Origin: Chloroflexi bacterium AL-N1
GTDB taxonomy: Bacteria > Chloroflexota > Chloroflexia > Chloroflexales > Roseiflexaceae
Direction of reading: 5' to 3'
Assembly: GCA_013122435.1 (NCBI GenBank)
Contig: WYDT01000042.1
Coordinates: 1-60,936 of the forward strand
Length of the DNA stretch: 60,936 bases
Shown one piece after another: positions 33,738-42,315 of the stretch. The notes beneath the pieces are model-generated. The model ran no database searches, was not told the origin of the DNA, and was given only the letters and a program-made list of their open reading frames with translations. Positions within the stretch are counted from its first letter, which is position 1. Each line of letters opens with the position of its first letter. The position numbers were made by a program, and so were the translations under genes.

Positions 33738-35378
33738 ATGAATGAAAATGAAGTAGAAATTAAACGTTGTAATGAAATTATTCATAACTTGAAGCGACGT
33801 TTACATGAACTTGAAAAACAACAAGCAGTTGAAGGTAGTAATATTAAACCTGAAATCTTTACTGAGATTGAAGATTTAAAAGAGCGAATTAAACGAAAAA
33901 AATCTGATATAGAATGTTTGCTGTCACTAGATAATTCTACAAGGGATGTGCAAATAGAGGCTTTTGAATCTCCTATTGCTAAATACGATGTTTTTCTTCA
34001 AAATCTATTTGAAAATTTAGTAAATTCTCAATACGATAAATATCCAACTATATCAAAATTTATGACAAGTTTGAAGTGTGCACTTACGGCAGAAGACGTC
34101 TTCCTTGTAGGATATTTTGGCACAAGTTGGGATGTTCAAACTGCACGGAACGATGATGCTCTTGAACGGGCGAGGAAAATGTTACAAAAGAACAATCAAA
34201 TACTTGATGGCTTAGATAAAGCATATAGATATTTTCGAGAAATAAAAGTTGCTGACGAAAAAATACACACAAATGTAATGTTTGCTCGGTTGCAGCCAGA
34301 TAATCAAATCTGTATCTTCATTACTTTATCTAATATAGAATTAAAGAACGTATTAGTTGTTCATAATATAAGTAGTACTATTGAATTAGATTTTGGCTTT
34401 AGCGTAATTATTAATGCGATTCTCAAAATTACTGATAATTTATCCAGTCTTGTTAGTACTGCTGATATTGAAACAGAGATTCACGATGCATTGAAATCAT
34501 ATTTTGGATACGTCTCTGATTATATTTATGATCGCCAGTTTAAAATTTTTAATGAGCGGTTGCAATGCATGACAGTTTTTTTTGAACCTATTATTCAGCT
34601 TTCTCGAGAACCATTTATAGCTCGTTGGGAAGCTCTTGCACGTGATCCAGACAAAGACCCAAAGCGTGCACCAATTGATCTATTTAAGATAGCGGAACTC
34701 TGGGGACGAAAATTTCAACTTGAACTTGATATGCATTTTCTTGATATTGCAGTGCGAAAATATGGTGCTATATCAAAGAGTGAGAACGATACCCTGCGTA
34801 CGCATGTCGCGCGTCGTGGCGAACTTGTACCTCTACATGTCAACGTGTATCCTGTTTCTCTTTTGCGTAGAGCATATCGTGATATAATAAAAGTTATTGA
34901 ACAAGAAACAAAATTTCCTACCAGCAAACTAGTGTTAGAAATATCTGAAAAGCTGCCCTTACCAAAGCCTGATAATATAAATCCCGCTGTAGACGAAATG
35001 AGATGGTTTCGTGAGCAATTGAGTTATTATACGGATCGGGGGATAAGCTTTGCAATTGATGATTTTGGTGTTGGTTTTGCATCCACGTCACGACTTTCAC
35101 GGATGGAGCCAGAGTTTGTGAAAATTGATCGTGATGCGTTGTTGCACCATTTTGGTGGATTTACACTTGAATATGTGCAGAAATTAGTGCGAGAAAGCTT
35201 TGGGAAGATGAAAATGATTGTAGAAGGTTTTGATGACGAGAGTAAGCTTTCACTCGCACAACTACATGAACTCAAGGTTCGTTATGTACAAGGTCACTTT
35301 TTTGGAATTGCACAAGACTCTGTTTACCGGTTAAGCCAAGAAGATGAACATCGCATTGTTCAATCACTCGGTCTTTAA
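33738..35378 (+). CDS. EAL-domain cyclic-di-GMP phosphodiesterase with N-terminal coiled-coil adaptor
   Basis: The 546-residue protein starts with a charged coiled-coil hairpin (about 10-65: IIHNLKRRLHELEKQQAVEG, then IKPEIFTEIEDLKERIKRKK). This resembles the short adaptor helices seen at the N-termini of signalling and conflict-system proteins. The middle (about 70-275) is a sensor-like region I do not recognise. The C-terminal EAL domain (about 280-546) has WEALAR, HVNVYPVSL, VLEISEK, IDDFGVGFAS, EFVKIDRD, IVEGFDD and VQGHFFG. All metal- and substrate-binding positions of active EAL enzymes appear present, so it probably hydrolyses c-di-GMP to pGpG. The gene is clearly more AT-rich than its neighbours, which suggests acquisition. 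The start at ATG 33738 has GAGAG upstream. Confidence 0.82.
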   Translation: MNENEVEIKRCNEIIHNLKRRLHELEKQQAVEGSNIKPEIFTEIEDLKERIKRKKSDIECLLSLDNSTRDVQIEAFESPIAKYDVFLQNLFENLVNSQYDKYPTISKFMTSLKCALTAEDVFLVGYFGTSWDVQTARNDDALERARKMLQKNNQILDGLDKAYRYFREIKVADEKIHTNVMFARLQPDNQICIFITLSNIELKNVLVVHNISSTIELDFGFSVIINAILKITDNLSSLVSTADIETEIHDALKSYFGYVSDYIYDRQFKIFNERLQCMTVFFEPIIQLSREPFIARWEALARDPDKDPKRAPIDLFKIAELWGRKFQLELDMHFLDIAVRKYGAISKSENDTLRTHVARRGELVPLHVNVYPVSLLRRAYRDIIKVIEQETKFPTSKLVLEISEKLPLPKPDNINPAVDEMRWFREQLSYYTDRGISFAIDDFGVGFASTSRLSRMEPEFVKIDRDALLHHFGGFTLEYVQKLVRESFGKMKMIVEGFDDESKLSLAQLHELKVRYVQGHFFGIAQDSVYRLSQEDEHRIVQSLGL

Positions 35379-35479
35379 TTTATACCCTTGCTTTCGTTGA
35401 CCCCTATACTCTTCCCCCCAACTACCAAATTGGCCACCCCTGCGGATGGCCAGTCTCGTATGCGTAACGAAGCGTCTTG
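35379..35479. other. Intergenic DNA including a copied terminator
   Basis: The hairpin TGGCCA-N10-TGGCCA (35431-35452) corresponds to the terminator at 36376-36407. It lies in the same position relative to the adjacent cytochrome-gene remnant, so it was copied along with that gene. Confidence 0.55.
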
Positions 35480-35640
35480 GTCTAGCCAAGCACAAAGGTC
35501 GAGTACATACTAAGCAAGAAGAAGACAAATCACGCACCAATCAGGCTTGTGGAGATCTTGCTCAGTCGATCAACTGACGTAAAACAGATAGGCCAGACCA
35601 TGCCTGCCCATTACCATAAACGTGGCAGATCAGAGTGTTT
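35480..35640 (-). pseudogene. Decayed partial copy of the cytochrome bd-like second subunit
   Basis: Read on the minus strand, 35580-35640 gives TFMVMGRHGLAYLFYV, matching IFIVMGGYGLAYLFYL inside the intact gene. This is joined directly to VDRLSKISTSLIGA, a TGA, then FVFFLLSMYSTFVLG and a stop, matching the intact C-terminus VDRLGKISTGMIGAWFVFFL and on. More than 200 codons between these parts are deleted and a conserved Trp codon has become TGA. This is a remnant of a second copy of the oxidase subunit gene, lying downstream of the intact one. The sequence further upstream (35640-35809) is not recognisable. Confidence 0.8.
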
Positions 35641-35809
35641 CAGGCTGAAAGTACTTATGAACAAAGCGTACGCGCAACAATACTACAGATGCCAAGTGGG
35701 ATTGATATCAGATTGATGGTGGTTTCGCTGTGGGTTTTTATCGTGCACTTCAACCATAAATAGAGAGACGAATATAGCTCTATGTAGGCGTATGGTCATT
35801 TGTGTGTGG

Positions 35810-36196
35810 TCAATGCCCTTTCGTAAGAATAGCACTCATGGCTGTCCCGATGGCGATAGTAACGGTTTTAATGGGAGTTTCTGAAAGCAAGTCTTCCAGC
35901 GGTTCTATCAGCGTATCTCGAACCGCGAGCCATGGCTTTTGTTCTGAGATGGTGACTTCCATTGTTGCCTTACTAGCACCCAGTGGGCTGGCCAACAGCA
36001 GTGCTGCATGGAATCCATAGGGACGACGGGCCTGTGATAATTGTACTTCAAACCAGTCTAAAACGATTGTGACATCTGTATCCTTTGGCCACTCGTGTTT
36101 GGTAAAACCCGTGCCGGATTCCAGCTGTTTGCAGACTTCATCAATGAGTCGTTTATTCCGCCACCAACGATGGATGGCTGTGATCCACGCAAACAT
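35810..36196 (-). CDS. Hypothetical protein
   Basis: The protein of about 128 residues starts MFAWITAIHRWWRNKRLIDE after a good AAAGGAG ribosome binding site. An in-frame upstream start at 36253 is less likely. The middle is mixed alpha/beta (DVTIVLDWFEVQLSQARRPY) and the C-terminus is moderately hydrophobic (IKTVTIAIGTAMSAIL), perhaps one membrane or buried helix. I do not recognise the family. It sits between the intact cytochrome operon and the decayed copy of its last gene, so it may have arrived with that rearrangement. Confidence 0.55.
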   Translation of the reverse strand: MFAWITAIHRWWRNKRLIDEVCKQLESGTGFTKHEWPKDTDVTIVLDWFEVQLSQARRPYGFHAALLLASPLGASKATMEVTISEQKPWLAVRDTLIEPLEDLLSETPIKTVTIAIGTAMSAILTKGH

Positions 36197-36375
36197 GTCT
36201 TCTCCTTTCAAGGTACATCTATATACACTGTACCACAGTGCACAAGGGAGCAACAGTCGATTTTTTGTAATCTATGTGTGGTGTGTAGCCTAAGACCACT
36301 TCACCCGACTACCCACTACAAAAATCGTGTTCTGATGTAGTTCGCTGATTGAGCAGCGGGTGGTTCATACCCAAC

Positions 36376-36407
36376 CACAAAATTGGCCACCCATATGGAT
36401 GGCCAAT
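36376..36407 (-). terminator. Rho-independent terminator of the cytochrome operon
   Basis: ATTGGCCA and TGGCCAAT form an 8-bp stem around CCCATATGGA. On the minus strand it is followed by TTTTG. It lies 27 bp past the stop of the second oxidase subunit. Confidence 0.75.
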
Positions 36408-36433
36408 CGAGCGTGCGTCACTGTAATCTTTGT

Positions 36434-37636
36434 CTAGCCAAGCACAAAGGTTGAGTAAAGGCCCAGAATCAAGAAGAAGACAAACCATGCACCGATCATC
36501 CCCGTGGAGATTTTGCCCAGCCGATCAACCCCGACCGAGACTGTTCCCCCATTTTTACCTGCGCCTGATTGATAGAGCACCATAATCAAGTAGGCCAACA
36601 CTGCGATACCTACTACTGAGGTTACAGTGAACACCAGGACGGATCCCCAATCCATAATGTAGGGATATTCGGTGATGCTGTAGCCAAAACGGGCCAGCGA
36701 CACGACGCGGATGGCCTCGCGGACTACAGCTACTGTCAGAAGCACAGCAACCCAGACTCCTAGAGCCTGTGGGGCCTTTTCTATAGGTTTGCTCAAGGAG
36801 CGGAAGTAGAAAAATAAAGCCACTCCCAAACCACCCAGTGTGATACCGATGGGTAAGGCAATGCCAAATTCCTGCCCCTGTGTAAACGCCCAGAGCACAC
36901 CAAACAGCGCGAAGAGCGGGCTTACGATGAGACCCAGCTTGCGACCCAGGTGAGCTACCCAACTCAGAAACGCGGGTTCGGCATCCTCACGACGGCAGAA
37001 GTACCACGAGAATAAGAGCAAGACTACTGAAAAGCTGAGTGTGGCTTGTAAGGGAAGTAAAAAGATCAGGCGTGGGACGTTGAAGGCATGGAATTGAACG
37101 CCTCTGGTATCAACAATCCCGTTGGGGGCATACCACTCCATCCATTTCTCTGGATGCATCGAGACGCTGTTCAGCACGTGCATAATCCAGCCGGCAAAGA
37201 ACAGCAAAACAAATGATGCGATGGCCGACCAGAGCAATTTGCCATCCTGATTGCCTTTGAGGTAAAACAGATAGGCTAGCCCATACCCACCCATCACAAT
37301 GAAAATAAAGCCAACCGACCATAACCCGGACAGGGCGTTACTTGCATACCAGATCGGGTCATAGATGGTTTGTAGAAATAAGAGCGGCGCAATTCCCGTG
37401 ACGATTCCCAGCCCTACCGCATTGGTGGTGAGGCGTGCGGTTACACGTGCCAGGCGGATCTGATAATCGCCTTTGTGGAAAAAACCATAGATAGAGAACG
37501 CACTTGATCCCAGCGCTAACGTCACAAAGAAGATATGCAGTACAAAGGTGACCACCAACAAAAGTTGAATTCCTGGTGGGTAGAATGGAGCGCCTAACGG
37601 ATCGCGCATCATTTCGAGCATATCACCGATATCCAT
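36434..37636 (-). CDS. Cytochrome bd-superfamily oxidase, second subunit
   Basis: The 400-residue polytopic protein has about nine membrane helices (for example PGIQLLLVVTFVLHIFFVTL near 22-41, and VLLLFSWYFC). It has conserved-looking His residues near the membrane (HIFFVT, MHVLNSVSMHPEKW) and DPIWYAS. Its layout matches the partner subunits of divergent cytochrome bd-type oxygen reductases found in Chloroflexota and Nitrospirota, rather than classical CydB. It starts 3 bp after the stop of the first subunit, with GGAGG inside that gene, so the two are translated as a pair. It presumably forms the heterodimeric oxidase in the cytoplasmic membrane. Confidence 0.7.
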   Translation of the reverse strand: MDIGDMLEMMRDPLGAPFYPPGIQLLLVVTFVLHIFFVTLALGSSAFSIYGFFHKGDYQIRLARVTARLTTNAVGLGIVTGIAPLLFLQTIYDPIWYASNALSGLWSVGFIFIVMGGYGLAYLFYLKGNQDGKLLWSAIASFVLLFFAGWIMHVLNSVSMHPEKWMEWYAPNGIVDTRGVQFHAFNVPRLIFLLPLQATLSFSVVLLLFSWYFCRREDAEPAFLSWVAHLGRKLGLIVSPLFALFGVLWAFTQGQEFGIALPIGITLGGLGVALFFYFRSLSKPIEKAPQALGVWVAVLLTVAVVREAIRVVSLARFGYSITEYPYIMDWGSVLVFTVTSVVGIAVLAYLIMVLYQSGAGKNGGTVSVGVDRLGKISTGMIGAWFVFFLILGLYSTFVLG

Positions 37637-37639
37637 ATA

Positions 37640-39052
37640 TTACCTCCGGGCTTGTGGTTCAACTTGAGATGGAGCGGTTCCCTGGACAAACGATTCGAGA
37701 TAGCGTGCCATGGCGGCCTTTTCTTCTGTTGTTCCGACAACAGGGTGCATGTAAGGAAAGCTATGGAGGCGACCAAGATACTCCTCGATGTCGACGGCTG
37801 TTGTCCGACCCCGTTCTGTAAATAATTGTGCTATTGAACGTAAGCGCAACTCTTGTCCTGCTATATTGATCGCTGTCTGGTCGGTCACACTATGGCAAGA
37901 AGCACATTGTTGGATAACCAGCACCCGCCCTCTGGCAATTTCCTGTTCTTGTATGGCGGCATCTCCACTGATCGGCACCTGAATAGCCTCCTTTGCTGGT
38001 AAGAAGGGCAGGTTGCCCAGCATCCCATTCTCGTTGAGTTGCTGTTCTTCACGCTGGATGCCCCGTGTGGGGATGTCGGTAAAGACCAACTGATTGGAAG
38101 ACATATACCCAGCAATAATGTCGGGCTTCCGCATCACTTCACGTATGCGTTCAGCACCAAAGATGACCGCAAACAGAGTCATCATGGCCCCCAGTGCAAT
38201 GACTTGATGCTGCCTTTTAGGCACAAGTATGGCAAACAAAAGGCCGAGGAATGTTGCGATTAATCCGCTATAGATAACCGTATAGGTGATCGATGGGATT
38301 GCGGGAGTTCGCAGAATGGTCTGCGCGTGTTGTGGCAGTGCCGGATAGTACCAGAATGTCCAGATAAATCCGGCTGCAATCAGCCCGATCAGTCCCATCA
38401 CGGCTCCGTAACGAATGATTTTTTCACGTTCAAAGTAGTCCTTGGGCATACCTGACGCGACCATCAATGCCCATGATGCGGTAATGACAAACATCATGGC
38501 AAAGCGCAGGAAGATCTGTGGCCAGAAGGTAGGATTAAAGAAACCGGATAAGCTTTGCCCATTCTCCAGCCACATCCCTGGGGTAAGTTTGAAAGCAAGA
38601 ATACCAACAATAATCACTAGTGTGCCGGTACCACCCCAGGCGAGCAACCACGCGACACGCAGATGGGTTTTGGAGTCCACGCGTCCAAAGGTGTAGTAGT
38701 AGACAATAATGCCGACGACATCGATGAGGAACATGTACCACTCAGCGCCCCAGAAGAACACAAAGTTGTGGATGAGTGTCGAAATACCACGTGGGTTGGC
38801 GGCTGTCGTCGTCTGCCAGATACCAACGCCTGCCATGGCACCGAAAACATAGGCAAACACCAACAGCCCCAGTGCACTACGTTTCAGATATTGATAGAGT
38901 TCTGGTCGATTTTCCCGCACTGCACGACGTTCAAGATAGACGTTGAACCAGGCGGCTGCGACGGTAAGGTGGGAAACTAATACGTGAAATGCTGCAACGA
39001 TGGCAACAAACATGGCTGAATGGACAAATAGTCCTTCCCATACGGGATACAT
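37640..39052 (-). CDS. Cytochrome bd-superfamily oxidase, first subunit fused to a cytochrome c domain
   Basis: The 470-residue protein has about eight membrane helices (1-300). Candidate heme-ligand His residues lie in the first helix (FVHSAMFVAIVAAFHVLVSH), and there is WQTTTAANPRG and HNFVFFWGAEWYMF. A soluble C-terminal cytochrome c domain (about 365-457) has a CASCH heme-attachment motif at 383-387 and a likely Met ligand in YMHPV at 435. Established work on the bd superfamily describes variants lacking the quinol-binding loop and carrying a c-type heme. This protein fits that description, so electrons may come from a cytochrome c or similar donor. AAGGAGG precedes the start. The promoter region contains an exact 248-bp tandem duplication. 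Confidence 0.75.
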   Translation of the reverse strand: MYPVWEGLFVHSAMFVAIVAAFHVLVSHLTVAAAWFNVYLERRAVRENRPELYQYLKRSALGLLVFAYVFGAMAGVGIWQTTTAANPRGISTLIHNFVFFWGAEWYMFLIDVVGIIVYYYTFGRVDSKTHLRVAWLLAWGGTGTLVIIVGILAFKLTPGMWLENGQSLSGFFNPTFWPQIFLRFAMMFVITASWALMVASGMPKDYFEREKIIRYGAVMGLIGLIAAGFIWTFWYYPALPQHAQTILRTPAIPSITYTVIYSGLIATFLGLLFAILVPKRQHQVIALGAMMTLFAVIFGAERIREVMRKPDIIAGYMSSNQLVFTDIPTRGIQREEQQLNENGMLGNLPFLPAKEAIQVPISGDAAIQEQEIARGRVLVIQQCASCHSVTDQTAINIAGQELRLRSIAQLFTERGRTTAVDIEEYLGRLHSFPYMHPVVGTTEEKAAMARYLESFVQGTAPSQVEPQARR

Positions 39053-39062
39053 CCCGCACCTC

Positions 39063-39558
39063 CTTGAAGGTACACTAAACCAGGTTGCCCGTCGTCACAT
39101 GCAACAGTGTGATGTGATACGACCAGCACCAGATTTGGCATAGATCACAAGTGATGAACTCAAACGAGAGAATATAAGGTCTTCAGTAGGAGTTAATTAA
39201 GCTTTCTAGATCTCACTTCATCTGTGTGATGAGATGGAATAGAGTGTTTCATATCAAGTCATGCTCTACGTGATTTCGCAGATTGAATTTTTATTCACAA
39301 GTTATTCTATCTTGAAGGTACACTAAACCAGGTTGCCCGTCGTCACATGCAACAGTGTGATGTGATACGACCAGCACCAGATTTGGCATAGATCACAAGT
39401 GATGAACTCAAACGAGAGAATATAAGGTCTTCAGTAGGAGTTAATTAAGCTTTCTAGATCTCACTTCATCTGTGTGATGAGATGGAATAGAGTGTTTCAT
39501 ATCAAGTCATGCTCTACGTGATTTCGCAGATTGAATTTTTATTCACAAGTTATTCTAT
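39063..39558. repeat. Exact 248-bp tandem duplication in the oxidase promoter region
   Basis: Bases 39063-39310 and 39311-39558 appear identical along their full 248 bp and are directly adjacent. The unit begins at the ribosome binding site of the oxidase operon and extends upstream, so the whole leader/promoter is doubled. Each unit holds the inverted repeats ATCAC-AA-GTGAT and ATCTCA...TGAGAT, and a TCACA half-site, plausible Crp/Fnr-family targets. The remaining bases to 39717 hold no gene that I can see. Confidence 0.93.
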
Positions 39559-39717
39559 CGATTTTAGAAGTGGTTGTCGTTGCGCCAGCGCAACACTCAG
39601 GTAATATGTGCTGCATTTCACAAAATACAAGGAAGATCCACATCGTACAGTAACTACCATCGAATAGCATTTGTCATGTATCCGATGGTAGTCAGTTAGA
39701 AGGTTTGTGTGACCGTA

Positions 39718-40404
39718 CTAGACTAAATGGGGATCTTCAGCAATTTCTGCCAGATACACAGGATCAAGCACAATTATTTTTTTATGCTGAATACCGACAA
39801 TCCCCTTTTCTTGCCAATCGTGTAAGGTGCGACTTACCGTATAGTGCGTGGTGCCGCTTAATTCCGCAATATCGCGGTGTGTGAGTGATACTGAGATTTG
39901 CAGGTGTCTATCATCAAAGTAGCCAAATTGATGGGCTAAGCGCAACAGCGTATGGGCAATGCGTTGTTCGACACGTTCTGTGGCCAATTCAAGATATTGT
40001 TGTTGCAAATCGGCAAAACGCTGACTTACTGTACGCAATAGATTGGTAATGATAGATGGATACCTCTGCATAAATGTCGCAAATGTATGTTGTTCCCACG
40101 CCAGCGTATCACATGGCTCTATGGCCTGCCCCGTGAGTGGGGATATGGTATCGGGGAGTGTTGCGCTGATCCCGATCACCTCGAAGGGTCCCACAATCCG
40201 TGTACTAGTCTGTTTGCCATCACTAGTGCTTTTGAACAACCGCACCCGCCCTGTGAGGAGCACATAGAGTTTTTCTGCCGGATCATATTGGTAAAACAAC
40301 ATCTCGTTACGTGCAAAATGCACTTTATGGGCTGCGATCTGTATGGTTTGTAAAGCTTTTTCATCAAGTTCTTGAAAGATTGATATCGAGGCTAATTCAA
40401 CCAT
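39718..40404 (-). CDS. Crp/Fnr-family regulator adjacent to the oxidase operon
   Basis: The 228-residue protein has a beta-roll sensor domain (LFYQYDPAEKLYVLLTGRVRL) and a winged HTH with helix SLTHRDIAELSGTTHYTVSRTL, ending in the FNR-like VSR. There is no N-terminal cysteine cluster, so it is not a classical Fe-S FNR; it may sense a small molecule or redox through heme. It is transcribed in the same direction as the oxidase genes, with the doubled promoter between them, which makes it the best candidate regulator of that operon. Confidence 0.83.
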   Translation of the reverse strand: MVELASISIFQELDEKALQTIQIAAHKVHFARNEMLFYQYDPAEKLYVLLTGRVRLFKSTSDGKQTSTRIVGPFEVIGISATLPDTISPLTGQAIEPCDTLAWEQHTFATFMQRYPSIITNLLRTVSQRFADLQQQYLELATERVEQRIAHTLLRLAHQFGYFDDRHLQISVSLTHRDIAELSGTTHYTVSRTLHDWQEKGIVGIQHKKIIVLDPVYLAEIAEDPHLV

Positions 40405-40486
40405 CGATTATCTCCTTTCTCTAAATAAGGGGATACGTATCAGGTATACCCACAATGTTTTTTGCAAATACGCTGAAATGAAGCAT

Positions 40487-40502
40487 CTATAGTGTGCTAT
40501 AG
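40487..40502. promoter_or_regulatory. Palindromic element upstream of the Crp/Fnr gene
   Basis: CTATAG-TGTG-CTATAG reads as two copies of a self-complementary hexamer, about 85-100 bp upstream of the regulator start. It could be an operator or overlap the -10 element on the minus strand. Confidence 0.35.
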
Positions 40503-40564
40503 TTGGACACACTTTGTTAGGCGTGTATGGTGCTTATAACGATAGTGAGATATGTGGGTTTAGA

Positions 40565-40942
40565 TTACAGGCATATCATTGTGGTACGCGGAGGTGGAGA
40601 TGGAGGTCGATGGTCATACTGACATGCACGTGTGAGTACAAATCTTGGGATACGCGTTACACACACAAGTAATGTCACAACAGGTGCAATGATAATTTCG
40701 GTTGTCTGATAGATTCGTCCCTGTAGTAAGAGTGCGGATGCTGAAGTTGTATGTGATACTGTATGTTCAAAACCACAGAGAAGACGTATATGGGCTGGAG
40801 TATTGGCGCTTTCAAAATGCTGTGTGATTTCGTAGTAAAAAAAGCAGATGTAGATACACCACATCATCACTGCAAGCAGGACAGATGTATGGAGCCAGTA
40901 GCGCTTTGCTCGTACAAAATGTGTATCTGAATTCGTATGCAT
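40565..40942 (-). CDS. Hypothetical small membrane protein
   Basis: The protein of about 125 residues has a hydrophobic helix near the N-terminus (TSVLLAVMMWCIYICFFYY) and another in the middle (TEIIIAPVVTLLVCV), with a Pro/Arg-rich tail. I do not recognise the family. ATG 40942 is preferred because a TATAAT-like -10 element (40969-40974, minus strand) lies immediately upstream of a GTG alternative at 40966. A perfect Crp-type palindrome sits between them. Coding potential is moderate. Confidence 0.45.
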   Translation of the reverse strand: MHTNSDTHFVRAKRYWLHTSVLLAVMMWCIYICFFYYEITQHFESANTPAHIRLLCGFEHTVSHTTSASALLLQGRIYQTTEIIIAPVVTLLVCVTRIPRFVLTRACQYDHRPPSPPPRTTMICL

Positions 40943-40951
40943 CGTGTTTTG

Positions 40952-40967
40952 TGTGATAAATGTCACA
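40952..40967. promoter_or_regulatory. Crp/Fnr-type binding site
   Basis: TGTGA-TAAATG-TCACA is a perfect match to the TGTGA-N6-TCACA consensus. It lies directly downstream of a minus-strand TATAAT, a position that would block transcription. Two Crp/Fnr-family genes are encoded in this window, one only 550 bp away. Confidence 0.6.
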
Positions 40968-41014
40968 TATTATACGGTCAGTATAGCACATTTTGATCTG
41001 AGATTCTGTATGGG

Positions 41015-41045
41015 CAGCCCGGCACCTAAGCACCGGGCTGTTTGT
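41015..41045. terminator. Hairpin downstream of tuf
   Basis: CAGCCCGG and CCGGGCTG form an 8-bp GC-rich stem around a 10-base loop, about 70 bp past the tuf stop codon. T-richness is only on the plus-strand side (TTTGTTG), so its strength for the minus-strand tuf transcript is uncertain. Confidence 0.5.
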
Positions 41046-41109
41046 TGCATATAGCTGTAGAGCCTGTGTGTGGTAAATGAACAGATATAGATCCACACAA
41101 ACACATGCG

Positions 41110-42315
41110 TTATTCCAATACTTTAACGACCACGCCTGAGCCAACCGTATGGCCACCCTCACGGATCGCAAAGCGTAGCCCTTCCTCAATGGCCACTGGG
41201 ACAATGAGTTCAATGTTCATCTGCACATGATCGCCAGGCATGACCATCTCCATTCCTTCTGGTAGATGAATGACACCAGTAACGTCAGTTGTGCGAATGT
41301 AGAATTGGGGGCGATACCCGCAGAAGAACGGGGTATGTCGTCCGCCCTCTTCTTTTTTGAGAACATACACTTCGGCGGCGAATTTGGCATGGGGCTTGAT
41401 GGCCCCGGGCTTGGTCATCACCTGCCCGCGTTGCACTTCGTTGCGCTCAACACCACGGATCAAGCAGCCTGCATTATCACCTGCGACACCCTCATCCAAC
41501 AATTTCTTGAACATCTCGACCCCTGTTACGATGGTTTGTCGCGGCACTTCTGTGCTCATACCAACGATCTCAATCGTATCGCCGACTTTCACCTGCCCAC
41601 GCTCGATACGCCCGGTTACCACGGTTCCGCGCCCCTTAATGCTGAAGACATCTTCCACAGGCATCAGAAATGGTTGATCCGTTGCACGTGGCGGGGTAGG
41701 AATGAACGTATCAATAGCTTCCATAAGCTCCAGAATAGATCGATACTCCGGCGCATTGATGTCCTGTGAGGTGCTTTCAAGTACCGCCAATGCCGACCCT
41801 CGAACAATGGGTATGTCGTCTCCTGCAAATTGGTTTTCGGTGAGTAACTCGCGTAGCTCTAGCTCAACCAGTTCGAGTAGTTCATCGTCGTCCATCAAAT
41901 CGACTTTGTTGAGGAAGACAACCATAGTAGGCACCTGCACCTGATACGCTAACAAGAGATGTTCACGCGTTTGTGGCATCGGACCATCGGGTGCACTCAC
42001 CACAAGAATCGCGCCATCCATCTGAGCCGCACCAGTGATCATATTCTTGATATAGTCGGCGTGCCCTGGGCAGTCGACATGGGCATAGTGGCGTGAGGAC
42101 GTCTCATACTCAATATGTCGAATGGCGATGGTAATACCACGTTGCCGTTCCTCAGGGGCATTGTCGATGTCAGCGTAGTTCATAAATTCTGACCCACCCT
42201 GCAGTGCCAGTACTTTCGTGATTGCAGCAGTAAGGGTCGTTTTGCCATGATCGACGTGGCCAATTGTACCAATGTTGATATGTAGTTTGGTACGATCAAA
42301 TTTTTGTTTTGCCAT
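41110..42315 (-). CDS. tuf: Translation elongation factor Tu
   Basis: The 401-residue GTPase delivers aminoacyl-tRNA to the ribosome. It has GHVDHGKT (P-loop), RGITI (switch I Thr), DCPGHADY (switch II), NKVDL and GSAL (guanine specificity), followed by the two beta-barrel domains ending RTTDVTG, REGGHTVGSGVVVKVLE. The switch I neighbour IAIRHIEYE, instead of the common INTAHVEYE, matches my memory of Chloroflexia EF-Tu. The gene stands alone, without fusA or ribosomal protein genes, so it is probably one of two tuf copies. It is full length with no missing key residues. Confidence 0.95.
   Translation of the reverse strand: MAKQKFDRTKLHINIGTIGHVDHGKTTLTAAITKVLALQGGSEFMNYADIDNAPEERQRGITIAIRHIEYETSSRHYAHVDCPGHADYIKNMITGAAQMDGAILVVSAPDGPMPQTREHLLLAYQVQVPTMVVFLNKVDLMDDDELLELVELELRELLTENQFAGDDIPIVRGSALAVLESTSQDINAPEYRSILELMEAIDTFIPTPPRATDQPFLMPVEDVFSIKGRGTVVTGRIERGQVKVGDTIEIVGMSTEVPRQTIVTGVEMFKKLLDEGVAGDNAGCLIRGVERNEVQRGQVMTKPGAIKPHAKFAAEVYVLKKEEGGRHTPFFCGYRPQFYIRTTDVTGVIHLPEGMEMVMPGDHVQMNIELIVPVAIEEGLRFAIREGGHTVGSGVVVKVLE

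Noticed and set aside
39063..39558. Tandem 248-bp repeat as an insertion sequence or transposon
   Set aside because: The unit has no terminal inverted repeats and no transposase frame, and it starts at a ribosome binding site. It is a simple tandem duplication.
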